From an uncultured Capnocytophaga sp. (GTDB lineage: Bacteria > Bacteroidota > Bacteroidia > Flavobacteriales > Flavobacteriaceae), in assembly GCA_905372595.1 (NCBI GenBank), contig CAJPPS010000002.1:1-25967 (forward strand): a DNA stretch of 25,967 bases, read 5' to 3'. The notes beneath the pieces were generated by a model. It had not been told where the DNA came from. It saw only the letters and a list, made by a program, of their open reading frames with translations, and made no database searches. Positions 1 through 7,606 of the stretch are shown one piece after another. A program made the translations under genes and the position numbers. Position 1 is the first letter of the stretch, and each line of letters begins with the position of its first letter.

Positions 1-3
1 ATT

Positions 4-264
4 ATGGATACACTCATTCAAGAACTGAAAGAAAAAGTAATAGAAGTATTGAACCTAGAGGAAGTAAGCCCTGAGGATATCGCTACAGACACTCCTCTTT
101 TTGGCAATGATGGATTAGGGTTAGACTCTATTGATGCTCTGGAACTCATTGTTCTTTTGGACAAGAATTATGGCATTCGCCTTGCCGACCCTAAGCAGGG
201 AAGAGAAATCTTCTATTCCATCGCTACAATGGCGGACTATATCAGTAAGCACAGAACTAAATAA
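4..264 (+). CDS. Acyl carrier protein, aryl-polyene/flexirubin type
   Basis: This 86-residue acyl carrier protein carries growing acyl chains on a phosphopantetheine arm. The attachment motif GLDSIDALEL is visible, with the modified serine at residue 42. The length and the four-helix pattern fit a stand-alone ACP. The stop codon shares one base with the start of the next gene, a ketosynthase, so translation is probably coupled and the two proteins work together. In Bacteroidota such ACP-ketosynthase pairs usually sit in aryl-polyene (flexirubin-like pigment) clusters, and this looks like the distal end of one whose remainder lies left of the window. Family membership is certain; the pathway is inferred from the neighbour. 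A fatty-acid-synthesis AcpP is less likely because the sequence around the serine departs from the usual DSLDTVELVM form. Confidence 0.9.
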   Translation: MDTLIQELKEKVIEVLNLEEVSPEDIATDTPLFGNDGLGLDSIDALELIVLLDKNYGIRLADPKQGREIFYSIATMADYISKHRTK

Positions 265-1472
265 TGAATCCTGAGAGAATCGTTATTACAGGAATGGGCA
301 TTTGCTCCTGTATAGGGGATAATGTACAGGAGACTTTCACACATCTTTCCCAAGGCAAGTCTGGGCTTTCAACCATAGAACTACTAGATACCTTACACCA
401 AGACCATATCAGGGTAGGGGAGGTAAAGCACACTAATGAAGCCCTAACCAATATCCTAGATATTCCTAAGGAAAATAGTTATTCACGAACTTCTCTACTG
501 GGGATTTTAGCCTTACGTGAAGCCATTAAGAATGCCTCTCTTGATGGAGAATCCCTCCATTCGCTTGGGCTAATAATGGCTTCCAGTGTAGGAGGAATGG
601 ATATGACCGAACGGTATTTCTACGACTATGCTACTAATATTCCTGCTCGTAGGTATATTACTTCACACAATATAGGAGAAATTACCCAGCAAATGGCTTC
701 CTACTTTGGGATAAAAGGCTTCGTAACCAGCCTTAGCACAGCTTGTTCTTCTTCTGCCAATGCAATTATTACAGCTGTCAACCTCATCCGTACAGGGCGA
801 GCACGCACTCTAGCAGTGGGAGGAGCGGATGCACTTTCCAAATTCACTATCAATGGTTTCAATGCCCTAATGATCCTTTCTGATAAGGAAGCAACTCCCT
901 TTGACGAGCATCGCAAAGGACTCAATCTAGGAGAAGCAGGAGCTTTCCTAATCCTAGAAGCAGAATCTGAGGCTCTCAAGCACGGACGTAAAATCCTTGC
1001 CCAACTCTCCGGATGGGGCAATGCCAATGATGCTTATCACCAAACAGCTTCCTCAGAGGATGGGGAAGGAGCTTTCCTAGCCATTGAGAAAGCCCTCCAT
1101 TGTAGTGGGCTCTCCCCTAAGGATATTGACTATATCAATGCTCACGGAACCGCTACAGTGAATAACGACCTCTCCGAAAGCCGTGCCCTAATCCGTATTT
1201 TCTCTGAAGAACAAATGCCTGACCTGAGTTCTACTAAACCTTTTACAGGACATACGCTTGCAGTAGCTTCAGCAGTGGAAGCCATCATTAGTATCTTATC
1301 TATAGAAAAAGAGATGATATTCCCTAACCTGAACTTCCAGACTCCTATGAAAGAAGTGAATATCAAGCCGGTAACTGTCCTTAAGCAAAAGCCTATTCAG
1401 CACGTTCTTTCTAATTCCTTTGGATTCGGAGGTAACTGTTCAGCACTGATTTTTTCAAAATATCTATCTTGA
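264..1472 (+). CDS. Beta-ketoacyl-ACP synthase (KAS II-like), aryl-polyene type
   Basis: This 402-residue thiolase-fold condensing enzyme extends an acyl-ACP by decarboxylative Claisen condensation with malonyl-ACP. The catalytic triad is intact: Cys161 in TACSSSAN, His294 in NAHGTATVNND and His330 in GHTLAVASA. The C-terminal glycine-rich loop SNSFGFGGN is also present. Because the cysteine is retained it is a true ketosynthase rather than a chain-length factor. The start overlaps the ACP stop by one base, so ACP and ketosynthase form a translational unit. In aryl-polyene/flexirubin clusters such enzymes build the polyene chain on an aryl starter. FabF of fatty acid synthesis is the alternative, but the divergent active-site context and the dedicated ACP favour a secondary pathway. 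Confidence 0.9.
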   Translation: MNPERIVITGMGICSCIGDNVQETFTHLSQGKSGLSTIELLDTLHQDHIRVGEVKHTNEALTNILDIPKENSYSRTSLLGILALREAIKNASLDGESLHSLGLIMASSVGGMDMTERYFYDYATNIPARRYITSHNIGEITQQMASYFGIKGFVTSLSTACSSSANAIITAVNLIRTGRARTLAVGGADALSKFTINGFNALMILSDKEATPFDEHRKGLNLGEAGAFLILEAESEALKHGRKILAQLSGWGNANDAYHQTASSEDGEGAFLAIEKALHCSGLSPKDIDYINAHGTATVNNDLSESRALIRIFSEEQMPDLSSTKPFTGHTLAVASAVEAIISILSIEKEMIFPNLNFQTPMKEVNIKPVTVLKQKPIQHVLSNSFGFGGNCSALIFSKYLS

Positions 1473-1499
1473 TGTAAAAACCCTTAAATCTATAAAAAA

Positions 1500-1964
1500 A
1501 TGTTTGACAACGCTATTTTCAACCTTCACAGAGCCTCTCGCTTAAAGCTCTTAGCTTATTTGGAGAAAGCTACTCCTGAGCAACTTGCCCTTATCCCTGA
1601 GGGATTCCACAATAATGTCCTCTGGAACATTGCTCACTGTGTGGTAACCCAACAATTGCTTTGTTATGAAAAAGCAGGACTTACTCCCCTTGTAAGCAAA
1701 GACCTTATTGACAAATATAAGAAAGGAACCTATCCTGATGGACACATTCCTTCAGCTGAAGAAATTGCCTCTCTTAAGGAACTTCTTCTAAGTACCCAAG
1801 AACAGCTTGAAGCCGATTACAAGGCTGGAAAATTCAAGGATTTTACGCCCTACACTTCTTCATATGGCTTTACCCTCAATAACATAGAAGATGCTATTGT
1901 ATTCAATAATACACACGAGGGAATGCACGTAGGGGTAATTATTGCACTCAACTATTTCTTATAA
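1500..1964 (+). CDS. DinB-superfamily protein
   Basis: This is a 154-residue, mostly helical protein of the DinB/YfiT four-helix-bundle superfamily. Three histidines sit where the family's metal triad is found: His46 (NIAHCVV), and His139 and His143 in HEGMHVGVI near the C-terminus. Family members bind a divalent metal and some act as thiol-dependent transferases; the substrate here cannot be read from the sequence. The gene begins 27 bp after the ketosynthase and I see no promoter or terminator in that gap, so it may be the last gene of the same transcript, although it has no evident role in polyene synthesis. It converges with the long minus-strand operon, with only 4 bp between the two stop codons. 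Confidence 0.85.
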   Translation: MFDNAIFNLHRASRLKLLAYLEKATPEQLALIPEGFHNNVLWNIAHCVVTQQLLCYEKAGLTPLVSKDLIDKYKKGTYPDGHIPSAEEIASLKELLLSTQEQLEADYKAGKFKDFTPYTSSYGFTLNNIEDAIVFNNTHEGMHVGVIIALNYFL

Positions 1965-1968
1965 GCTC

Positions 1969-4365
1969 CTAAAAGGTGCGTATAGGCAGTAGCTTCTTGG
2001 CTTCATTCTTTGAGAAAGATTGTAGGTGACCCCTAGCAAGAGAAATGCCATAGGATTGCCAGTGGTCTTTCTCAGAGGATGTCCAATAGGCTTCATTAGG
2101 CAGATGCAGAAGGCTTTTATGCTCATAAATAGCCAATAATTCTGCTATTGAAGGAATATACCAATCCGAGTGCCCTCCTGCATTATATTGCTGTATATAG
2201 GCTCCTATGCTGCCTGCTGAGGCACAGGAAGAGCTCAGAAGGCGTGTATTCCGTTGTCCCTCTGCCAAGCCTCCTCTTGTCTGTCCTAAGAGAGTTCCTA
2301 CACAGCCCCATTGGAGAGCATCCTGTGGCAAGTCTTCTTCCAGAGGAATCAATAAGCCGTGTGAAGCCCCCGCCACATATCCAGGGTCTCCCTCCCGTAA
2401 CAGATAGGCTACACGCCCTCCTTGATGCCGATCTCCTATACTTAAGGAAGCGGTTCGGAAAGTTTTTACCTCTGAATAAGCTGTTCCTGCAATATTAGTG
2501 GCAAAAGCACGTACATAATAGGTCGTGTTCCGTTCCAATCCTTCTACCCTATGGAAAAAGCTTCCTATAATATTTTCCGAAAAGCGTACCTGCTGAGTAT
2601 CTGCTCCTCCTAATACAGGATTTGCTTGCGAAGTACTCCATAGAAAACCATAGCGTGTAAGAGCTCCTCCGCCATTAAGTAAGAGTTGCCCTGCAAACTT
2701 AGCCGAAGAGGAACTTATCTCTGTTATTTCTCCTATAGTAAGTGTTGGGAGAGTTACAGTAGCCGTAGTGAGAATTTCTGTATTGGAATAAGCTGTTCCA
2801 CGTTCATTGGTGGCAAAAGCCCGTACATAATAGCGTGTTCCTATAATAAGAGAGTAAATAGTAGCTGTAAAAGTGCCCACTCCTGTCCCTGCTTCTACAT
2901 AGGCATCGGCTAAAGTAGGTTGGGGATTTGTTTTGCTATATACAAATCCTCTTTGTGAAATCACCCCAGCACCATCATTCCCTACTGCTCCTCTTACCTC
3001 GAAGGTAGTCGCTGAGGAAGACACATAACTAATCCTCAGTTGTGAAGGTAATTCCACTGCTATGGTGGTAAATGGCACCACCTCACTGTAAGTAATTCCA
3101 AATTCGTTCTTAGCATAAGCTCTTACAAAGTAGTTCGTCCCCTGAGTAAGCCCTGTAAGAAGGATAGAGAAATTTCCCAATTCCCCTCCCGATACAATTA
3201 TTTTTGTACCATTACCCTCTACAGGATTATTGGTATGAGTACTATAGAGAAAGCCTCTTTCAGTAAGAGAACCGCCTTGGCTTGCCTCCACTGTAGCCAA
3301 TAACCTTACGGAAGTAAGTTTACGTTCCTGATAAGAGAGGAATCTTACCCCTGTAGGAGGTGCTGTAGGAAGCGTCTGGAAAGGGATGACAGTTCCATAA
3401 GTAGTCCCTTTGGAATTAGTTACAAAAGTACGCACATAATAAATAGTTGCAGGAGTTAGAGCTGATAAATCATAGATAATGTCCCCCTCTGTATGTTGGC
3501 CTTCTACTCTTATAGCTCCGTTGCCTAGTGTAGGTTCTCGCTGAGAATCACTATAAAGAAACCCTGCCTCAAAGGTATCTGTTCCTCCTGTATGCCCAAG
3601 CGTTGCGGTAAGCCTAGCGGTAGTTTTGGTTATTTGGGAGGGAGGAAGTAGGGTAGCTCCTTGAGGAAGAGATATAGGAAGTGTCCGGAATTGAACAACA
3701 TTGGCTAATGCCTTCCCAAAATGTGTCTGTGCAAAAGCGCGTACATAATAGGTAGTCTGTGCTCTAAAGTTTGCTAGAGTAAGTGAAAGTGTATCTGTAG
3801 CAGAGGAACCCGCCACCGAAAGAGTGTGGTCTTCACTAGTAGGGCTTTCCTGCGTGGTGGAATAATAAAAACCATAGGTTTCAATAGGATAGCCTCCCGT
3901 ATCGGAGAGAATACCCTTAAGAAGTACTCCATAGGCTCCTACTTCAGGAGTTGCCGTAGTAAGCACAGGCAAAGAAGGTTTTTCGGTAGTGAATTGGCGT
4001 ATTTCTCCCACGGCGGTTCCTTGTGCATTGGTCGCAAAAGCCTGATAATAATACGTAGTAGCAGGGCTTAAGTCTGTTGCTTTCAGTGTATAATCTCCTC
4101 GCCCTATCCCTTGGGTAGTATGTACGATTTTCCGCTGTCCAGGCTCAGAGAGTTGCTCAGGACTTGTGCCATAATAAAAACCCCAAGTAGAGACCCACGC
4201 TCCATAATCATCATTAATAGTTCCCTTAAAAGTAACCGTATTTTTTCCAACAGATTCTTGTGGGTAGGTTGTGATAGTTCTAGGAAGCTGTTCCTTGAAA
4301 TTATAAGCTTCTTTGCTACAAGAAAGAAGCATAAAAGGCAGAAGAATGCAAATATATTTTCTCAT
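1969..4365 (-). CDS. Lipoprotein with six FN3-like repeats and C-terminal Lcl/DUF1566 domain
   Basis: This 798-residue protein starts with a lipoprotein signal (lipobox LLSC, then SKEAYN). Residues of about 30-645 form six repeats of about 100 residues. Each has a GF.YS strand and ends in a YYVRAFATN..GTAYSE strand, a fibronectin-III-like pattern common in Bacteroidota surface proteins. The last roughly 150 residues (from IGDRHQGGRVAY) match the Lcl/DUF1566 (FISUMP-like) type, with WYIPSIAELLAIY, YWTSSE and a terminal LPIRTF. It is the last gene of the operon and overlaps the preceding beta-barrel gene by one base. The Lys and Glu at positions +3 and +4 after the lipid cysteine partly resemble the lipoprotein export signal of Capnocytophaga, so surface display is possible. 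Likely role: adhesion or ligand binding at the cell surface; inferred. Confidence 0.85.
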   Translation of the reverse strand: MRKYICILLPFMLLSCSKEAYNFKEQLPRTITTYPQESVGKNTVTFKGTINDDYGAWVSTWGFYYGTSPEQLSEPGQRKIVHTTQGIGRGDYTLKATDLSPATTYYYQAFATNAQGTAVGEIRQFTTEKPSLPVLTTATPEVGAYGVLLKGILSDTGGYPIETYGFYYSTTQESPTSEDHTLSVAGSSATDTLSLTLANFRAQTTYYVRAFAQTHFGKALANVVQFRTLPISLPQGATLLPPSQITKTTARLTATLGHTGGTDTFEAGFLYSDSQREPTLGNGAIRVEGQHTEGDIIYDLSALTPATIYYVRTFVTNSKGTTYGTVIPFQTLPTAPPTGVRFLSYQERKLTSVRLLATVEASQGGSLTERGFLYSTHTNNPVEGNGTKIIVSGGELGNFSILLTGLTQGTNYFVRAYAKNEFGITYSEVVPFTTIAVELPSQLRISYVSSSATTFEVRGAVGNDGAGVISQRGFVYSKTNPQPTLADAYVEAGTGVGTFTATIYSLIIGTRYYVRAFATNERGTAYSNTEILTTATVTLPTLTIGEITEISSSSAKFAGQLLLNGGGALTRYGFLWSTSQANPVLGGADTQQVRFSENIIGSFFHRVEGLERNTTYYVRAFATNIAGTAYSEVKTFRTASLSIGDRHQGGRVAYLLREGDPGYVAGASHGLLIPLEEDLPQDALQWGCVGTLLGQTRGGLAEGQRNTRLLSSSCASAGSIGAYIQQYNAGGHSDWYIPSIAELLAIYEHKSLLHLPNEAYWTSSEKDHWQSYGISLARGHLQSFSKNEAKKLLPIRTF

Positions 4366-4907
4366 TACTTATTCCGTTTAAGATTATAGGTAATTCCTAG
4401 GGTATATTCTGGTGCATAAAGCTTTTCTGTAATAGCTATAAAGGACATTCCCCCTATGAGGTTCCATCGGGGTATCAGCCGAAAAGTCGCTCCCAGATAC
4501 CCTGGTAGATAAGTCTTTTTCTCTAGCGAACGCTGGTGATTATAACCATTCTCAAAGGGATAATAGTGTTGTCCTATACCTCCGCCTATATTGAGATAAG
4601 CCCAATAAACAAGCCGAAAATTTGCCCCTCCTATGAATTCAGTTTTATTGGCAGGGAAGTCTTCTCTGGAGACTTGTTCTAGTTTTTGCCTACTGTGGAA
4701 AGAAGTCCTAGCAATAAGAAAACCACCTATCCACCTATCCACCCGAGCAGATTCCGCACGGATACCATAAGGGGCAATGCTTCCTCCCTCATAACCTATC
4801 GAGAAGAAGCCTCCCCAATCCTGCAAACGGGATACTTGTGGAGCCTCTTCTTGCCCCCAAGCCCATAAAGAGAGCAAGAGGGTAACGGATAATAAGAATC
4901 TTTTCAT
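4365..4907 (-). CDS. Secreted protein, probable outer-membrane beta-barrel
   Basis: This 180-residue protein has a clear signal peptide (MKRFLLSVTLLLSLWAWGQ, cleavage expected near residue 19). The mature part shows alternating polar and hydrophobic strands rich in aromatic residues and glycine (GGFFSIGYEGG, GGANFRLVYWAYLNIGGGIGQ, YLGATFRLIPRWNLIGGMSF, YTLGITYNL), the pattern of a small eight-stranded outer-membrane barrel. I do not recognise a named family. It lies 34 bp after the previous gene, the largest gap in this operon, and its stop overlaps the start of the FN3 lipoprotein. That coupling suggests a barrel and surface lipoprotein pair. A soluble periplasmic beta-protein is the alternative. 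Confidence 0.7.
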   Translation of the reverse strand: MKRFLLSVTLLLSLWAWGQEEAPQVSRLQDWGGFFSIGYEGGSIAPYGIRAESARVDRWIGGFLIARTSFHSRQKLEQVSREDFPANKTEFIGGANFRLVYWAYLNIGGGIGQHYYPFENGYNHQRSLEKKTYLPGYLGATFRLIPRWNLIGGMSFIAITEKLYAPEYTLGITYNLKRNK

Positions 4908-4941
4908 TGTTTAGTATTTTCATTTTTTCTGGAAAGCAAGG

Positions 4942-5610
4942 CTAACGAATCTTCTTTAAAGAAGCATCTATCGCTTGGTCATAAAGTACATTCTTCTTAT
5001 GATAGGCTTCTTTGTAAGCTTTCAGGGCTTGCTTTATCTCTTCTCGTTCCTGTGAAGAAGTATTTTTATTCACCTTACGAGCACGGGCTATTGCCTGATA
5101 ATAATCCAAATGGAAAGGAGCTAACACCTTATCTTGCTGATATTCTTCCACTAGGCTTAGCACCTGATCATACTCCCTATGCTCAAAGGCTCTACGGAGG
5201 TTATCTAGCTGGTCCCTCTCAGATTTTCGGTTGCGAACAAGCAGAAAATCAACCTCCAAAGCAGGATATTGCTTCAGGCGTTCCTGAATCTGAGTCACTT
5301 TTTGGATTCCTTTGGGATTCTTAGCACGTGAGAGATAATCCTTCACCTGTCCTCGTAGGTTTTCTAAACGGTTGTAATCGAACTTGGCTATGTTCTCATT
5401 GTAATCCCGATCAATTAGAGCATATTCGGACTGAATAACCAAGAAATATGCATCCAAATTCCCCTGAAGCTGTACCCCTTTGAGCAATTCCAACACTTGT
5501 TCATATTGACCTTGCTTATAGGCACTGATTGCTGAGAGAAGAGCATCTTGAGACTGTCCCTGTACAAATGATGAGAAAAGGAATGTGATATAAAGAAATA
5601 TCTTTTTCAT
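4942..5610 (-). CDS. Secreted helical-repeat (TPR-like) protein
   Basis: The product has 222 residues from the ATG at 5610. A TTG three codons upstream gives a longer frame, but the ATG begins a standard signal peptide (MKKIFLYITFLFSSFVQG) and is preferred. The mature protein is helical and charged. Helix pairs such as LLSAISAYKQGQYEQVLELL and LDNLRRAFEHREYDQVLSLV look like TPR or Sel1-like repeats (a short helix, a GQY or REY turn, then a second helix), so a scaffold role in the periplasm is plausible. I recognise no named family. Its start lies 11 bp after the stop of the upstream membrane protein, inside the operon. Confidence 0.75.
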   Translation of the reverse strand: MKKIFLYITFLFSSFVQGQSQDALLSAISAYKQGQYEQVLELLKGVQLQGNLDAYFLVIQSEYALIDRDYNENIAKFDYNRLENLRGQVKDYLSRAKNPKGIQKVTQIQERLKQYPALEVDFLLVRNRKSERDQLDNLRRAFEHREYDQVLSLVEEYQQDKVLAPFHLDYYQAIARARKVNKNTSSQEREEIKQALKAYKEAYHKKNVLYDQAIDASLKKIR

Positions 5611-5621
5611 TAGTTCCAAAT

Positions 5622-6338
5622 TTACATAGATAGGTCATACATTGACTCAACTGCTCTGTTCTTCTTTTCCCACAGATTATACATATCATTGAGCATTTGA
5701 TCCATTTCTTGTCTGGCTCTTTGTACCTGAGTATTGTTCAAGAACTCTCCTTCGACGGTACCCACCTTATTTTTGTAGTCGTTATATTGAGTGGAGTCAA
5801 AGTTTCCATTTTCTCTGAACTGAGCGGTAGATTTTTCACAGAAAATTTCAATCTCTGCAGGGAGCTTCTGGGTATAATTCTGGTACCAGAGTACTTTGGC
5901 TTTTATGGCATTTATTTGCTTTCTATCGGCTACTCCCACTGAGGAAATATGTTCTAAAATTTCTAGAATCTGCTTCTCAGGAAATGGATTTTTCGATAGC
6001 AAACCTTGTGCCTTAATTAGGGATTTCTCTGTATAAGTATCATTGAGAGCATTCAGGAGTGACTCCTTAAGGGATTCTGTAAGGTCTCCTTGTTGTGCAT
6101 AACCTGTAATTTCTGTTCTTAGGTTGTTATATTGCGCTGGAGTTACATCCTTTTCGCTTAGTTGGCTAATTTCTTTTCTTACTACTTCCTGTATAGCCAG
6201 CGTATCGGCTGAGGTAGTAGTCTCTGTACCTACTCCAGAACTATAACTCATACTAGAAAACCACGTATAGAGGGCGATAATACCACCAACCCCTAAGGTA
6301 ATAAGGATAAAATACAGTGTTCGTTTGTTCTCGTTCAT
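5622..6338 (-). CDS. Single-pass membrane protein with helical periplasmic domain
   Basis: This is a 238-residue protein of unrecognised family. It has one N-terminal membrane segment (about residues 8-27, after the basic MNENKR), which suggests an inner-membrane signal anchor with the rest in the periplasm. The remainder is polar and helical, with several heptad-like stretches and no catalytic motif that I can see. The start is 6 bp after the stop of the 416-residue protein. Its topology complements the neighbouring membrane-anchored proteins in the operon, which suggests a structural subunit of a membrane complex; this is inferred from context only. Confidence 0.75.
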   Translation of the reverse strand: MNENKRTLYFILITLGVGGIIALYTWFSSMSYSSGVGTETTTSADTLAIQEVVRKEISQLSEKDVTPAQYNNLRTEITGYAQQGDLTESLKESLLNALNDTYTEKSLIKAQGLLSKNPFPEKQILEILEHISSVGVADRKQINAIKAKVLWYQNYTQKLPAEIEIFCEKSTAQFRENGNFDSTQYNDYKNKVGTVEGEFLNNTQVQRARQEMDQMLNDMYNLWEKKNRAVESMYDLSM

Positions 6339-6344
6339 TAGGAT

Positions 6345-7595
6345 TTATTTTTGTTGTGTTTTATTATCTTTAGAGGCTGTTGCCACTTGCTTAAGGGAGC
6401 CTATGCTATCCTTGTAGGCACGTAGTCTCTCCAGTTCTTTCTGCATTGTATCTTTCTCGGAAGCAAGTTGTTTTTTTTCATTTTCCTTAAGGGCTATTTG
6501 CCTAGAAGCTTCACTGTCACTATAGAGGTAACCCACTGCACTGCCTATAGCTAAGCTCAACAGACCTATAATCAATACAGAGAACCAGCTGAGCTTGGGG
6601 AATTTAAATCCGGTTGTTGCCTTTGCTTGTTCAGGACGTGCTACTGTGAGGAGCTCCTGACCTGAGGGAACAGAATGCTTTGTACTATCTTTAGCCACCT
6701 TATAGAAGAGCCTATCTCCTTCTAAGTAACATACTGTGATTGAGGTTCTTTCCTTGATTCCTTTGATTTCTACATCATTCACCCAGAGTTTCTCTATATA
6801 TCCTTGAGGATTCTCTACTTTAAGATTCTTTACGGAAAAAGTACCCCCAGAAATAGGTTGTTTCTCCCTATAAAGAGCAGACTTATAGTAGAAATTATCC
6901 TCCTGTAGTGCTAAAAATTTATAAGTAGAGAGTTTATTCCCTTGTACAGGTATTCCTTTATCTCCAATCCATACTTCACTAATATAGTTATAGGAATCAT
7001 TCAGGATAAGCCTTTTGGTAGCAATCCCTTCCAATGGTTGTAAGCGGAACTCTGCCAAATGATTTCTATCAATTGATTGGGTAAATATATATAGCTTTTC
7101 TGCAAAATAAGCTCCATCTCTTTCCAATAGAGTATTCAGATCATCTTGAGCAGAAAGAAAAGCATAATATTCGCCACTCTTAATTTTTCCTTTATCAAAG
7201 GTGTATTCCAAGGGGGCTAAGTCTTTTTCCACTTCCTTTAATAAGGAAGGATAGTCAGCACTATAGCCTGGGGTTTGTAAGGATTTTTCATATTCTTGGG
7301 CTATACGAGTGAGCTGTTGCTTAAGGTTCTTTAAGCTTTGGGTAACCTCTATAAAAAGGCGTATCGCATAGAAGCCACTACGCTTTTCCCTATCAAGGGT
7401 TCTTTTGATAAATGAATAACATTTTGCTTGTCCTTTTTGAGCTACAGAAAATACGGGAGCCTCACTGAGCTGCATCGCCACATTACGCTCATCGGTAAGG
7501 AAGAGCTTTGTATCGAAACTCGCTAAGGCATTTTCACTAACATATTCGGTATTCAACCCGTTAAAAGTACGTTGGATTAATAGTCCTATTTTCAT
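6345..7595 (-). CDS. GTPase-adjacent protein with C-terminal membrane anchor and coiled coil
   Basis: This is a 416-residue protein. Residues 1-320 form a soluble domain, a membrane segment covers about 337-357, and the last 57 residues are a strongly charged coiled coil (KENEKKQLASEKDTMQKEL). It lies 11 bp downstream of a GTPase gene. The N-terminus has a broad resemblance to GTPase-associated proteins of bacterial conflict systems (a domain of the GAP1 type, around FSVAQKGQAKCYSFIKRTLD and REKRSGFYAIRLF), but I cannot confirm this by eye and rate it as a weak hint. Without a cleavable signal the N-terminal domain is probably cytoplasmic, where it could meet the GTPase, with the coiled coil in the periplasm facing the other operon proteins. 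Confidence 0.75.
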   Translation of the reverse strand: MKIGLLIQRTFNGLNTEYVSENALASFDTKLFLTDERNVAMQLSEAPVFSVAQKGQAKCYSFIKRTLDREKRSGFYAIRLFIEVTQSLKNLKQQLTRIAQEYEKSLQTPGYSADYPSLLKEVEKDLAPLEYTFDKGKIKSGEYYAFLSAQDDLNTLLERDGAYFAEKLYIFTQSIDRNHLAEFRLQPLEGIATKRLILNDSYNYISEVWIGDKGIPVQGNKLSTYKFLALQEDNFYYKSALYREKQPISGGTFSVKNLKVENPQGYIEKLWVNDVEIKGIKERTSITVCYLEGDRLFYKVAKDSTKHSVPSGQELLTVARPEQAKATTGFKFPKLSWFSVLIIGLLSLAIGSAVGYLYSDSEASRQIALKENEKKQLASEKDTMQKELERLRAYKDSIGSLKQVATASKDNKTQQK

Positions 7596-7606
7596 AATTG
7601 TCTTAT

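Noticed and set aside
701..1027. 108-codon open frame on the minus strand
   Set aside because: It is antisense to the catalytic core of the ketosynthase, with a low-complexity Arg/Ala/Ser-rich product and no recognisable motif; a shadow frame.
1965..1980. Hairpin at the converging stops of the DinB and FN3 lipoprotein genes
   Set aside because: The stem is only about six pairs with a mismatch and lacks a T run on either side, so it is not a convincing terminator.
2148..2498. 116-codon open frame on the plus strand
   Set aside because: It is antisense to the Lcl/DUF1566 domain of the FN3 lipoprotein, with no start signal or motif.
2500..4080. Recurring DNA motif (variants of GCACGTACATAATA) at about 300-bp spacing, considered as a CRISPR or repeat element
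   Set aside because: Each copy encodes the YYVRAFA strand of an FN3-like repeat; spacing equals the protein repeat and the copies diverge at synonymous sites.
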